From contig NZ_JAMOIC010000004.1 of NCBI RefSeq assembly GCF_024448895.1, positions 186,001 to 250,000 of the forward strand: 64,000 nucleotides of DNA. The letters run 5' to 3'. This document shows positions 1 through 7,639 of this stretch, piece after piece. Within the stretch, counting starts at the first letter, position 1, and every line of letters starts with the position of its first letter. This DNA comes from Stutzerimonas stutzeri. GTDB taxonomy: Bacteria > Pseudomonadota > Gammaproteobacteria > Pseudomonadales > Pseudomonadaceae. A program made the translations under genes and the position numbers. The notes below the pieces were generated by a model. The model saw only the letters and a program-made list of their open reading frames with translations. It searched no databases and was not told where the DNA came from.

Positions 1-1063
1 GGGTCTTGTCGAGCGCTTGCAGCAGTTTGCCGAACTCGTCCTTGCGCGGCTCCGGAGACTGTCCAGTCATGTCACCCGAGCCGATTTTCTCGGCGATGAG
101 CACGGCCTGGTTCAGCGGCTGGGTGATCTGCCGGACGATCAATCCACCGATCAGTACGCCGAGCACAATGGCAAACAGTGTGATTCCAACTACCTGGAGT
201 TTCTTCGAGGTGGCGTCTTCGGCGCGTTTCTTCGTCTGGCTGGAGATGATCCCCTGCGCCTGCTCATAGAGCTTGGCGAAGATGGCCTCCATGTCCTGAC
301 GCGTCTGCTGCTGATCTGCAACCAGGGGCGGCAACTTCTTGACCAGCTCGACATACTCCGTCGCGCTGGCCTTGAGGGCCGTCAGGCTCGCAGCTTGAGG
401 GCCGATCAACTCTTGCTCGAGCGGTGCGATGGCAGCGGTGAGCGTCTCAAATTGCTTATTCAGCGCCTGCAGGGCTGGCTCCGATTCTTCCATGAGGTAA
501 CCCCTGACCGTGAAGCGCAACAGGCGATTCTGCTTGGACAGCTCGGTGGTGAGCAGGGCGATATTGGCTACGTCGCTGGTCGGGTGCAGGACCGGATTGC
601 CGTAGACACCGTTCCAACGGCGCTCCAGGTCGGCGATCAACTTGTCCGTGGTGTTGCCTGCGTCGACCCAGTTGGCGCGGGTCTGCTTCTTGAGGGCATG
701 CAGTGCTACGAGTTTTTCGAACGCACTCTGGTAATTGCGCGCCTCGCTGGCGATGGTTTCCAGATAGGCCCGATCTTGCGGCTCGGAGAAGGTTGATCTG
801 CGTTGCTCGACCAGTTGAGCGATCTTGGCGACCGATTCGCTTACGCGAGTGACGTACTGAGCATCGCCGCGCTCCTCGAATCGCACCTGTGCGTAGCGGA
901 TCTGATTGGCTTCGTTGAGCAGATTCTCTGCAGTCTGTGCCTTGTCGCTGCGCGAGATCAGCGCATCCATGCTCAATACGCCGATAACAGCGACGCAGAT
1001 TGTGAGCAGCAATACCGCGGCGAAGCCTAGAGCCAGCTTGTAGCTGACCTTGAGATTTTTCAT
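1..1063 (-). CDS. Methyl-accepting chemotaxis protein, HBM-type sensor (C-terminus beyond window)
   Basis: This open frame starts at an ATG at 1063 and runs off the left edge with no stop, giving about 354 residues. It has an N-terminal membrane segment (about residues 8-29), a helical periplasmic region of about 258 residues, a second membrane segment (about 289-310, rich in V/I/L/G) and the start of a HAMP domain (RQITQPLNQAV, then GSGDMTG). The size and all-helical look of the periplasmic part fit the helical bimodular (HBM) sensor family, known for receptors of organic acids such as P. putida McpS. The ligand cannot be told from sequence. The methylation and CheA/CheW signalling domain lies outside the window. 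A sigma-28 promoter match lies just upstream (1114-1140). MCP is certain; the HBM class is inferred from length and helix pattern. Confidence 0.88.
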   Translation of the reverse strand, partial: MKNLKVSYKLALGFAAVLLLTICVAVIGVLSMDALISRSDKAQTAENLLNEANQIRYAQVRFEERGDAQYVTRVSESVAKIAQLVEQRRSTFSEPQDRAYLETIASEARNYQSAFEKLVALHALKKQTRANWVDAGNTTDKLIADLERRWNGVYGNPVLHPTSDVANIALLTTELSKQNRLLRFTVRGYLMEESEPALQALNKQFETLTAAIAPLEQELIGPQAASLTALKASATEYVELVKKLPPLVADQQQTRQDMEAIFAKLYEQAQGIISSQTKKRAEDATSKKLQVVGITLFAIVLGVLIGGLIVRQITQPLNQAVLIAEKIGSGDMTGQSPEPRKDEFGKLLQALDKT

Positions 1064-1113
1064 TGTTGTACCTCAAGCGGGGCAGGGTGCCGATGACGAT
1101 GTGTCGTAACACG

Positions 1114-1140
1114 AGATCGGCTGAGCCTGCTGTTACTTGA
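1114..1140 (-). promoter_or_regulatory. Sigma-28 (FliA) promoter for the chemoreceptor
   Basis: On the minus strand the sequence reads TCAA, 15 bases, GCCGATCT, matching the flagellar sigma-28 pattern TAAA-N15-GCCGATAA in spacing and in the key GCCGAT. Transcription would start near 1106, giving a leader of roughly 40 bases before the ATG at 1063. Chemoreceptors are classic FliA targets, so context supports it. Confidence 0.7.
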
Positions 1141-1198
1141 GGGTTGTCTGATGACTTTTCAGGCATCTGCCAGGCGGTCATGACAATGGCGCTGACGG

Positions 1199-1519
1199 TC
1201 AGCAGCGAATCCGTTGTGCCTGAATTTCCGGGAGTTCTGCACGCCGCATATAAGCCAGCAACGGCTCGCTGATTCCCAGGCGGTCATTCACGTTCTGGTC
1301 GATCAGTAGCTGGATGAGCTCGCGCTTGAGCGTCATCACTTGCCCATCCAGTGGGTGCCAGATGAACTCGCTAGTGGGCGTGATGCTGGCGTCGGCCACA
1401 TCCATGCCGAACGAGTCTTCGCTGAAACGCACGATATGGCGACCGCTTTTGCTATTGAAGCCTACAAAACCCTGCAGGCGGTCGGCGGCCTGACAAATGT
1501 CAGCGGATGTGATGCTCAT
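1199..1519 (-). CDS. Small conserved hypothetical protein (106 aa)
   Basis: I chose the ATG at 1519 (MSITSADICQ). The frame stays open further upstream, but the added residues look like non-coding translation. The protein is soluble-looking, with no signal peptide or membrane segment. It contains a phrase FVGFNSKSGRHIVRFSEDS, then FGMDVADASITPTSEF, then a C-terminal helix-rich part with a run of leucines and a Cys at the end. I do not recognise the family beyond an impression that similar short proteins occur in other pseudomonads. It lies alone between the chemoreceptor and the MOSC gene, on the same strand as both. No function is proposed. Confidence 0.6.
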   Translation of the reverse strand: MSITSADICQAADRLQGFVGFNSKSGRHIVRFSEDSFGMDVADASITPTSEFIWHPLDGQVMTLKRELIQLLIDQNVNDRLGISEPLLAYMRRAELPEIQAQRIRC

Positions 1520-1657
1520 GTAAACCTCGAATATGGGGAGTGGTTTACACGCAGGGCTATAAGTGCTGCTGGCATCCTTCTGCGAGGACGCTTCGAGTGC
1601 GGCATTGTCGCGACAAGCGCACCACCTGAACAGCGGCACGACGCCGCCTGGCGAATT

Positions 1658-2335
1658 TCAGAACAGCGCGCCTTGATCCTGAAGTCGGCGCTTTGCATCA
1701 AGACGCTGGCGAAAACGCACGCGGTACTCGTTCGCCAGCGGCTGTAACGCCTGAAGCCAGTCGAGATTGTCCTCGCCGAGCGCATCATCGATGAAGCTGC
1801 GCCAGACACGAAGCACGGTCGCGGTGGGGTGTGGCCGCTCGAGCAGCTGCAGCTCGGCGCCAGGCCGGATGACCCCGGGCTCCAGTGTTCGATACAGCCA
1901 GCCGGTTCGGCCGCTGCGCGCGAGCTGTCGCGCCAGGCCGCGGGCATTATGGCGGCGATCAAGGTTGCTGCACGGCGAGCGCGGCTGGCTGACTTCGATG
2001 ATGGCATCACCCCAACCAAAGCGATCACCAATGCAAACCTGACGCTCATCGAGGCCGCGGGTGGAAATGTTCTCGCCGAACGCGGCTGGGCCAAGCGACT
2101 GCAGATGCGAAAACAGATCGTGCCATCGGCGGTAGTGCTCGACCGGGTAATGGCAGAGGCTGCGATCGGGCCCACCATGAAAGCGTCGGTCGGCGACCCG
2201 GTCGCCCTGCAGACCATCATGGTCGAGCCAGACCTCACCCGGAGCGAGCTGCTTGTCGATGGCTGAAGGCTTGTCAGTACCCGGCAGCTGCAGCAATTGG
2301 TCGCGTAGGAAGGGCCCTTCAACCGGCCAGTGCAT
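1658..2335 (-). CDS. MOSC domain protein, YiiM family
   Basis: This 225-residue protein has the features of a MOSC (molybdenum cofactor sulfurase C-terminal) domain. It shows GLQGDRVADRRFHGG near residues 41-55, FGENISTRG near 86-94, and the conserved cysteine C122 within SQPRSPCSNL. The C-terminal third is the small helical extension typical of E. coli YiiM (about 224 aa). YiiM-type proteins bind molybdenum cofactor and help reduce N-hydroxylated compounds; that role is inferred from the family. The ATG at 2335 has no strong ribosome-binding site in front of it. The small gene 2374-2562 lies just upstream on the same strand, so the two may be cotranscribed. Confidence 0.85.
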   Translation of the reverse strand: MHWPVEGPFLRDQLLQLPGTDKPSAIDKQLAPGEVWLDHDGLQGDRVADRRFHGGPDRSLCHYPVEHYRRWHDLFSHLQSLGPAAFGENISTRGLDERQVCIGDRFGWGDAIIEVSQPRSPCSNLDRRHNARGLARQLARSGRTGWLYRTLEPGVIRPGAELQLLERPHPTATVLRVWRSFIDDALGEDNLDWLQALQPLANEYRVRFRQRLDAKRRLQDQGALF

Positions 2336-2373
2336 GAGCGAACCCGGAGGAGAATGGATGATGATTTCCTCGC

Positions 2374-2562
2374 TCAGCTTTCATTCAGCCTGGCCAGTTC
2401 TCGGCGAACCATCGCAGCGTATTCAGGCGGTGTCAGCTGATAGAGCTCGCTGGCGACCCAGGCCAACCAGCGCGTGCCAAGTGTCGAGCGTTGCCCGATC
2501 AACCGCTGTGCTTCGGCTGTCGCCCGTTCGGCATGTTGCTGATGAAATTCTGACCGACTCAT
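2374..2562 (-). CDS. Small conserved hypothetical protein (62 aa)
   Basis: Sixty-two residues with no cysteine, signal peptide or membrane segment. It is predicted mostly helical, with two Arg/Glu-rich amphipathic stretches (EFHQQHAERATAEAQRL and YAAMVRRELARL). The start is supported by a good ribosome-binding site (GGGAG, 6 bases before the ATG). It sits 38 bases upstream of the MOSC gene on the same strand and about 120 bases from the divergent dgt. The family was not recognised; the good start signal and conserved-looking composition argue that it is real. Confidence 0.55.
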   Translation of the reverse strand: MSRSEFHQQHAERATAEAQRLIGQRSTLGTRWLAWVASELYQLTPPEYAAMVRRELARLNES

Positions 2563-2682
2563 CTTTTGCTCCCGTTATCAGGGGGCGATTCTAAACCAGT
2601 AGTGCAGCGCTGGCGGCTGACCCTTGGTAAAGCCGTCTGGCCGCGCTAGGCTCGCCCTTCCTTCGATACGCGAGTGTGAACC

Positions 2683-4179
2683 ATGCCGGGGCCAGTGAAC
2701 TTCAAGGACAAGATTTCCCGCCAGCGACCCTATGCTCGCGTCGAGCAGGGACTCAAGGCGTCCGAGGGGGATCTGTCGCTGGTCATCGACCAACTTGAAA
2801 GTGATCGCGGGCGCATCATCAATTCGGCAGCGATACGCCGCCTGCAGCAGAAGACCCAGGTATTCCCTCTGGAGCGCAACGCCGCGGTGCGCAGCCGCCT
2901 GACGCATTCGCTTGAAGTCCAGCAGACCGGTCGTTTCATCGTGCGCACCCTGTACAAGCAGCTCGGTGACAAGGCCGCGTGCTATGGACTGGATGGGCTC
3001 GAAGGCGCGCTGGAGAGTCTGGTCGAGATGACCTGCCTGATGCACGACATCGGCAATCCGCCGTTCGGACATTTCGGTGAATTCGCCATTGGCGAGTGGT
3101 TTACCCGGCATCTGCAAGCGCTGTTCGATGCAGCGGTACCGCCAGGGCAGGGCGACACCGGGTTGCGCCGCCAGATGCTCAGAGATCTGGAGCAGTTCGA
3201 GGGCAATGCCCAGGCAATACGGCTGGTGGTCAGCCTGCTGCGGCTCAATCTCACCTACACGCAGACAGCCGGACTGCTCAAGTATGTACGCGCCGCTTAT
3301 GCACCGAAGCCGGAGAAAGGAACGCCGGGTGCCTATCTGCTGAAGAAGCCGGGCTTCTACTTGTCCGAAGAGCCCTTCGTGGGCGATCTGCAGGCCGCGC
3401 TGGGACTGCTGCCGGGCACTCGGCATCCTGTTGCCTACATCATGGAAGCGGCGGACGACATTGCCTACTGCCTGGCCGATATCGAGGATTCGGTGGAGAA
3501 AGGCATCTTCACCATCGAACAGCTGGCGCAGCTGTTGATCGCCAAGTTCGCAGAGCATGGTTCAGCGGACGAGCCGATCGCGGCCACAGGTCGCAGCTTT
3601 CGAGGCATGGTCGACTATGCCCTGTCACGCGCAGACAGAGAGCCGATCAACAAGGTGGGTGAGTTCTTCATCTGGCTGCGGGTGAACATGGTTCATCCGC
3701 TGGTACAGCATGCGGCTCAGCAGTTCATCGAGCATATCGAGGAGGTCTATCACGGCACCCTCGATCGTGCTTTGCTCGAGGACGCCAGCCTGCCCAATGC
3801 CATCGTGCAGACCTTCAAGGATGTAGCGATGGACCGCGTGTTCTGCCACCGCGAAGTGGAAACCCTGCAGCTGCAGGGCTACCGGATTCTGCAGGGCTTG
3901 CTGGATGCCTATGGGCCCGTGCTGAAGGTCGCACCTGCAACCTTTCACGCGCTGACCGAAGGTGTTTGCCGCAGCGAGCCTCACCTGCAGATGCTGGCCC
4001 GTCGACTACCCAGCCAACTGATCAAGGCCTATCACGAGGCGATCAAGACGTACCCCGAAGGGAGCCCCGAGCAACCGTTGTGGGAGTTCTATTACCGCTG
4101 TCGAATGCTGCAGGACTTCGTCAGTGGCATGACCGATCAGCTGGCTCAGGATGAATACCGCACCCTGTCCGCCCTCTAG
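2683..4179 (+). CDS. dgt: Deoxyguanosinetriphosphate triphosphohydrolase (dGTPase)
   Basis: This 498-residue HD-domain hydrolase splits dGTP into deoxyguanosine and tripolyphosphate, trimming the purine dNTP pool. The metal site is visible: H75 in RSRLTHSLEVQ, H121-D122 in LMHDIGNPPFGH, and an Asp in MEAADDIAYCLADIED. The length matches the E. coli-type Dgt (about 505 aa) rather than the shorter dGTPase-like family. The N-terminal RINSAA-like element (GRIINSAAIRRLQQKTQVF) that precedes the HD site is present. It is a single gene, divergent from the MOSC pair and followed by a long spacer before the ammonium transporter. Confidence 0.92.
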   Translation: MPGPVNFKDKISRQRPYARVEQGLKASEGDLSLVIDQLESDRGRIINSAAIRRLQQKTQVFPLERNAAVRSRLTHSLEVQQTGRFIVRTLYKQLGDKAACYGLDGLEGALESLVEMTCLMHDIGNPPFGHFGEFAIGEWFTRHLQALFDAAVPPGQGDTGLRRQMLRDLEQFEGNAQAIRLVVSLLRLNLTYTQTAGLLKYVRAAYAPKPEKGTPGAYLLKKPGFYLSEEPFVGDLQAALGLLPGTRHPVAYIMEAADDIAYCLADIEDSVEKGIFTIEQLAQLLIAKFAEHGSADEPIAATGRSFRGMVDYALSRADREPINKVGEFFIWLRVNMVHPLVQHAAQQFIEHIEEVYHGTLDRALLEDASLPNAIVQTFKDVAMDRVFCHREVETLQLQGYRILQGLLDAYGPVLKVAPATFHALTEGVCRSEPHLQMLARRLPSQLIKAYHEAIKTYPEGSPEQPLWEFYYRCRMLQDFVSGMTDQLAQDEYRTLSAL

Positions 4180-4517
4180 CTCCAGTCTGCGATAGCGCAG
4201 TCGATCCTGCGCCGTCCATTTGCACAGCCAGTCGGCTGCTGCCTCACTTTGGTTCATCCTGCCGTTTCGCTGGTATGGCAATTGCTTTTGCTTGGTGCGT
4301 CTCCCAACTCAAAGCCCTTAAACGGAGCAGAACGGGAGGCGTTGCCTTTGCAGCTGAAGCCTTCGTACGCCCGATTCAGGCTGTCTGGATGAAATCGCGG
4401 CAACCCTCGGCCAGGTGTAAAGAACGTAGGCAAGCCAAGCATGCTAAATGAATCATTCTGGTGCATTGATAGATCTGGCTTGCTGTTTTGGTGCGATTCA
4501 TCCGTAGGACGCAGTTG
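4180..4517. other. Intergenic region between dgt and the ammonium transporter
   Basis: 338 bases without a convincing gene. It holds a sigma-54-like element at 4271-4286 and a partly self-complementary stretch (GCGTCTCCC near 4298 against GGGAGGCGT near 4330). A 100-codon frame on the minus strand (4254-4556) has no ribosome-binding site and a random-looking composition, and was not called. Confidence 0.5.
4271..4286 (+). promoter_or_regulatory. Candidate sigma-54 promoter of the ammonium transporter
   Basis: The element TGGTAT-GGCAA-TTGCT keeps the invariant GG and GC at the right spacing for the sigma-54 pattern TGGCAC-N5-TTGCA, though bases 4 and 6 differ. Ammonium transporter genes are commonly NtrC/sigma-54 controlled, which makes the position attractive. 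I found no clear NtrC dyad upstream. It would leave a leader of about 220 bases. Confidence 0.35.
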
Positions 4518-5726
4518 ATGGAAAATCCAAGCAGTGCAGTCGAGGTGCTGGTGCATGGCGCCAACACGCTTTTCATTCTAATGGGCGCGGTAATGGTGCT
4601 GGCCATGCACGCCGGTTTCGCCTTTCTCGAAGTGGGCACGGTTCGCCTGAAGAATCAGGTCAATGCGCTGTCGAAGATCATTGCTGACTTCGCCGTCTCG
4701 ACCCTTGCCTACTTCTTCATCGGCTATTGGGTGGCATACGGCGTCACCTTCGTCCAGCCTGCCGATCAGCTGATTGCCGACAACGGCTATTCACTGGTCA
4801 AGTTCTTCTTCCTGCTGACCTTTGCGGCGGCGATCCCAGCCATTATTTCCGGCGGTATCGCCGAGCGAGCCCGATTTGGTCCGCAGCTGTGTGCGACCTT
4901 GCTGATCGTCGCCTTCATCTATCCGTTCTTCGAAGGGTTGATGTGGAATGGCAATTTCAGGCTGCAGGATTGGCTCGAAGCGCAGTTCGGTGCGCCGTTT
5001 CATGACTTCGCCGGTTCGGTTGTCGTACATGGCATGGGTGGCTGGCTCGCCTTCGGCGCGGTACTGCTGCTAGGAAGACGCAACGGCCGTTACCGTGAAG
5101 GCCGGCTCGTGGCTTTTGCGCCGTCGAACATCCCATTCCTGGGGCTGGGCTCGTGGATCCTTATCGTGGGCTGGTTCGGCTTCAACGTAATGAGCGCGCA
5201 GACCCTTGAGGGCGTCAGCGGGCTCGTGGCGATCAACTCGCTGATGGCCATGGTCGGCGGAACGGTCGCTGCATGGGCCGTTGGCCGCAACGACCCGGGC
5301 TTTCTGCACAATGGGCCGCTGGCCGGACTGGTGGCGATCTGCGCCGGTTCCGATCTCATGCATCCAATTGGTGCACTGGCCACCGGCCTTGTAGCAGGCG
5401 CGTTGTTCGTCTGGACTTTCACTGCGGCACAGGTCAGCTGGAAGATCGATGACGTTCTAGGTGTCTGGCCATTGCATGGCCTATGCGGCGTCTGGGGCGG
5501 TTTAGCGTGTGGGATTTTCGGTCAGCAGGCGTTGGGTGGGCTGGGTGGCATCAGTCTGCTCAGCCAGATGGTGGGCACGCTGGTGGGGGTGTTGGTGGCG
5601 CTGGTTGGCGGCTTCGTCGTCTATGGGCTGCTCAAGGCAACGATTGGCATTCGTCTGAGCCAGGAGGAGGAGTTCAACGGTGCTGACCTTTCGATCCACC
5701 GTATCGGTGCGCTGAGTCACGACTGA
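4518..5726 (+). CDS. amt: Ammonium transporter (Amt/MEP/Rh family)
   Basis: A 402-residue polytopic protein with about eleven hydrophobic segments. The two pore histidines of the Amt family are visible in VVHGMGGW and PLHGLCGVWGG, as are the family signatures FAFLEVGTVRLKN near the N-terminus and GIAERARFG. It carries ammonium across the inner membrane. I chose the ATG at 4518, which has TAGGA 8 bases upstream; the frame extends ten codons further but without a better signal. Unlike the common glnK-amtB pair, no PII gene lies beside it. A sigma-54-like element upstream suggests nitrogen control (inference). Confidence 0.92.
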   Translation: MENPSSAVEVLVHGANTLFILMGAVMVLAMHAGFAFLEVGTVRLKNQVNALSKIIADFAVSTLAYFFIGYWVAYGVTFVQPADQLIADNGYSLVKFFFLLTFAAAIPAIISGGIAERARFGPQLCATLLIVAFIYPFFEGLMWNGNFRLQDWLEAQFGAPFHDFAGSVVVHGMGGWLAFGAVLLLGRRNGRYREGRLVAFAPSNIPFLGLGSWILIVGWFGFNVMSAQTLEGVSGLVAINSLMAMVGGTVAAWAVGRNDPGFLHNGPLAGLVAICAGSDLMHPIGALATGLVAGALFVWTFTAAQVSWKIDDVLGVWPLHGLCGVWGGLACGIFGQQALGGLGGISLLSQMVGTLVGVLVALVGGFVVYGLLKATIGIRLSQEEEFNGADLSIHRIGALSHD

Positions 5727-5740
5727 AGGTCGGCTGAGGT

Positions 5741-5759
5741 GCCCGGAGGATATCCGGGC
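5741..5759. terminator. Hairpin between amt and a convergent tetR gene
   Basis: A perfect 7-bp stem GCCCGGA / TCCGGGC with a 5-base loop lies between the stop codons of amt and the convergent regulator. There is no T-run after it on either strand, so it may act as an mRNA 3'-end stabiliser or a weak terminator. Confidence 0.45.
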
Positions 5760-5766
5760 GCAGGCT

Positions 5767-6441
5767 TCAGTGCTGCTTCCGGCTTTTGGTCGCCGCTGAG
5801 CCGGCGTCTTCACCGTATGCGCCCATGAACAGCGACACGCAGTCTTCGACGTGTTTATTCGCTTCTGCCTGATCCGGCGGCGCTGCATAGCCGATCAACA
5901 GCCGAAAATGTGCGGCACCCTTGATCAGCGAGCAGAAGTGTTCTGCGGCACGCATGGGCTCTTCCATATTCAGTAAGCCGCGCTGTTTCGCCTGGCTCAA
6001 CAGCTGCTCCAGATCCAGCAGCAGGCGCTGCGGCCCGACGTCGAAGAACATCCGTGACAGCGCAGGGTTCTGCGTAGCCATCGCTACCATGACGCGATGC
6101 AGGCCAATGGATTCCGGGCTGTTGACCAGTGCCTGGAATGCATAGCCGATATCCAGCAGCACCTGGCGAATCGAGCAGCCCGCTTCGAGTACGAACAGCT
6201 TGCGCGGCAGACGCGTCTCACAGGTGGTCTTAACCGCCTCGCCGAACAATGCCTCCTTGTCCTTGAAGTGGCTGTACAGCGTGAGCTTCGACACGCCGGC
6301 TTCGGCAGCGATGGCATCCATGCTGCTGCCTTCGTAACCATTACTGAGAAAGAGAACACGCGCTGCTTCAAGAATGGCCTCGCGCTTGGCGAGATCCTTC
6401 GGACGGCCCGGGCCAGCGGAGGCGGGGAGCTTTTCTGTCAT
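5767..6441 (-). CDS. TetR-family repressor of the adjacent RND pump
   Basis: A 224-residue protein with an N-terminal TetR helix-turn-helix (about residues 20-65: AAEAGVSKLTLYSHFKDKEALF) and a ligand domain ending in an Arg/Lys-rich tail. The 5' start region carries a Pro/Gly/Arg-rich leader (GPGRPKDLAKREAIL) common in this subfamily. It is transcribed away from the RND adaptor gene, with nested inverted repeats between the two starts, the usual layout of a local repressor that also controls itself. The inducer is unknown. Confidence 0.88.
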   Translation of the reverse strand: MTEKLPASAGPGRPKDLAKREAILEAARVLFLSNGYEGSSMDAIAAEAGVSKLTLYSHFKDKEALFGEAVKTTCETRLPRKLFVLEAGCSIRQVLLDIGYAFQALVNSPESIGLHRVMVAMATQNPALSRMFFDVGPQRLLLDLEQLLSQAKQRGLLNMEEPMRAAEHFCSLIKGAAHFRLLIGYAAPPDQAEANKHVEDCVSLFMGAYGEDAGSAATKSRKQH

Positions 6442-6450
6442 GGGTCTTTT

Positions 6451-6505
6451 TAATACTAGACTGGTGAGTTCGGTATTTTTACTATACCGCGCAGTATAAG
6501 TATTA
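6451..6505. promoter_or_regulatory. Nested inverted repeats: probable TetR operator region
   Basis: Between the divergent tetR and RND adaptor genes lie an outer repeat TAATACT (6451-6457) / AGTATTA (6499-6505), an inner GGTAT / ATACC (6472-6488), and a near-palindrome TACTATAC-CGCGCA-GTATAAGTA (6480-6502). All are centred within a few bases of each other, midway between the start codons. Binding by the adjacent regulator is inferred from position. Confidence 0.55.
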
Positions 6506-6536
6506 GAACCCGCCTTGCGACAGAGAGAGACCTATC

Positions 6537-7634
6537 GTGTTTCGACATGCCCTGCCTTTCATCGGAGTCATTGGTCTCGCGCTGCTTGCCGGCTGTAATA
6601 ACGGCGAGCCCGAGCCGCTTGCGGTAAGGCCGGTCATGGTCACTCAGCCGCAACCGGCCAGTGAGGCATTCGAAAGCTATCCGGGTGAGGTTCATGCGCG
6701 CTATGAGCCGGAACTGGCATTTCGCATTGGTGGCAAGGTAGCCGAGCGCATGGTCGAGGCCGGTGAGCGTGTCAGCAAAGGCCAGCCGCTGGCCAAGCTC
6801 GACCCACAGGACGTGCAGTTGCAGCTCGAAGGGATTCGCGCTCAGGTCGCAGCGGCAGAAGCCAATCTGCGCGTCGCGCAGGCCGAGCACGAACGCTACA
6901 AGACCCTGATGAATCGCCAGCTGGTCAGCCGCTCGCAATTCGATTCTTCCGAAAACGCTTTTCGCTCGGCTCAGGCACGGTTGCAGCAGGCGCGAGCCGA
7001 ATACGACGTGGCACATAATCAGGTCGACTACGCCGTGCTGCGGGCCACCCACGATGGCGTGGTTGCTCAGCGCCGGATAGAAGTCGGACAGGTCGTCGCC
7101 GCTGGCCAGACTGCGTTCGTGCTGGCGGCTGATGGTGAGCGCGAGGTGGCGATCAACCTGCCGGAACAGGCGCTTGACCGCTATTCGGTGGGCCAGACGG
7201 TATCTGTGGAAATCTGGTCGCAGAAAAACAAACAGTTCCCCGGCCACATTCGCGAGCTGTCGCCTGCCGCTGACCCGCAGTCTCGCACCTATTCCGCACG
7301 TGTCGCTTTCGCCACGGCCGAGGTATCGGCCGAGCTCGGGCAAAGTGCGCTGGTCTCGATCCGCAACGAGACCGAAGTGCCGTTGGCATTGCCGCTTTCC
7401 GCTGTCACCGCCGAGCAGGGCAATGCCTATGTCTGGCGCGTGAAGAGCGATGCCACCCTCGAACGAGTGGCGGTACAGACCGGTGCCTTTGGCGAAACGC
7501 TGGTGCCGATCTTCGCTGGCCTTAATGCCGATGACTGGATCGTGATGGCTGGGGTGCAGATGCTGCATGAGAGTCAGCCGGTGAGGGCCGTTGATCGCGA
7601 CAACCGACCGGTCGAGCTGGCGGCGCAGGAGTAA
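6537..7634 (+). CDS. RND efflux periplasmic adaptor (membrane fusion protein), lipoprotein
   Basis: A 365-residue adaptor beginning at a GTG. The N-terminus is a lipoprotein signal (LALLAGC, Cys at about residue 20), so it should be anchored to the inner membrane. It has the lipoyl half-motifs (GGKVAERMVEAGERVSKGQPLAKLD and later DGVVAQRRIEVGQVV) flanking a coiled-coil hairpin (about residues 95-165), then the beta-barrel and membrane-proximal domains. It bridges the RND pump 5 bases downstream to an outer-membrane channel. The operon lies under the nested repeats bound, presumably, by the divergent TetR protein. Confidence 0.9.
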   Translation: MFRHALPFIGVIGLALLAGCNNGEPEPLAVRPVMVTQPQPASEAFESYPGEVHARYEPELAFRIGGKVAERMVEAGERVSKGQPLAKLDPQDVQLQLEGIRAQVAAAEANLRVAQAEHERYKTLMNRQLVSRSQFDSSENAFRSAQARLQQARAEYDVAHNQVDYAVLRATHDGVVAQRRIEVGQVVAAGQTAFVLAADGEREVAINLPEQALDRYSVGQTVSVEIWSQKNKQFPGHIRELSPAADPQSRTYSARVAFATAEVSAELGQSALVSIRNETEVPLALPLSAVTAEQGNAYVWRVKSDATLERVAVQTGAFGETLVPIFAGLNADDWIVMAGVQMLHESQPVRAVDRDNRPVELAAQE

Positions 7635-7639
7635 TTCGG

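Noticed and set aside
456-1181. 241-codon minus-strand frame
   Set aside because: It lies in a shifted frame over the chemoreceptor gene, and the chemoreceptor frame is the one with membrane helices and HAMP residues.
2578-3558. 326-codon minus-strand frame
   Set aside because: Antisense to dgt; arises from the GC-rich codon use of the real gene.
4276-4293. Second sigma-54-like element TGGCA...TTGCT overlapping the called one
   Set aside because: The GG-to-GC distance is one base too long for sigma-54.
4254-4556. 100-codon minus-strand frame between dgt and amt
   Set aside because: No ribosome-binding site, random composition, and overlap with the start of amt.
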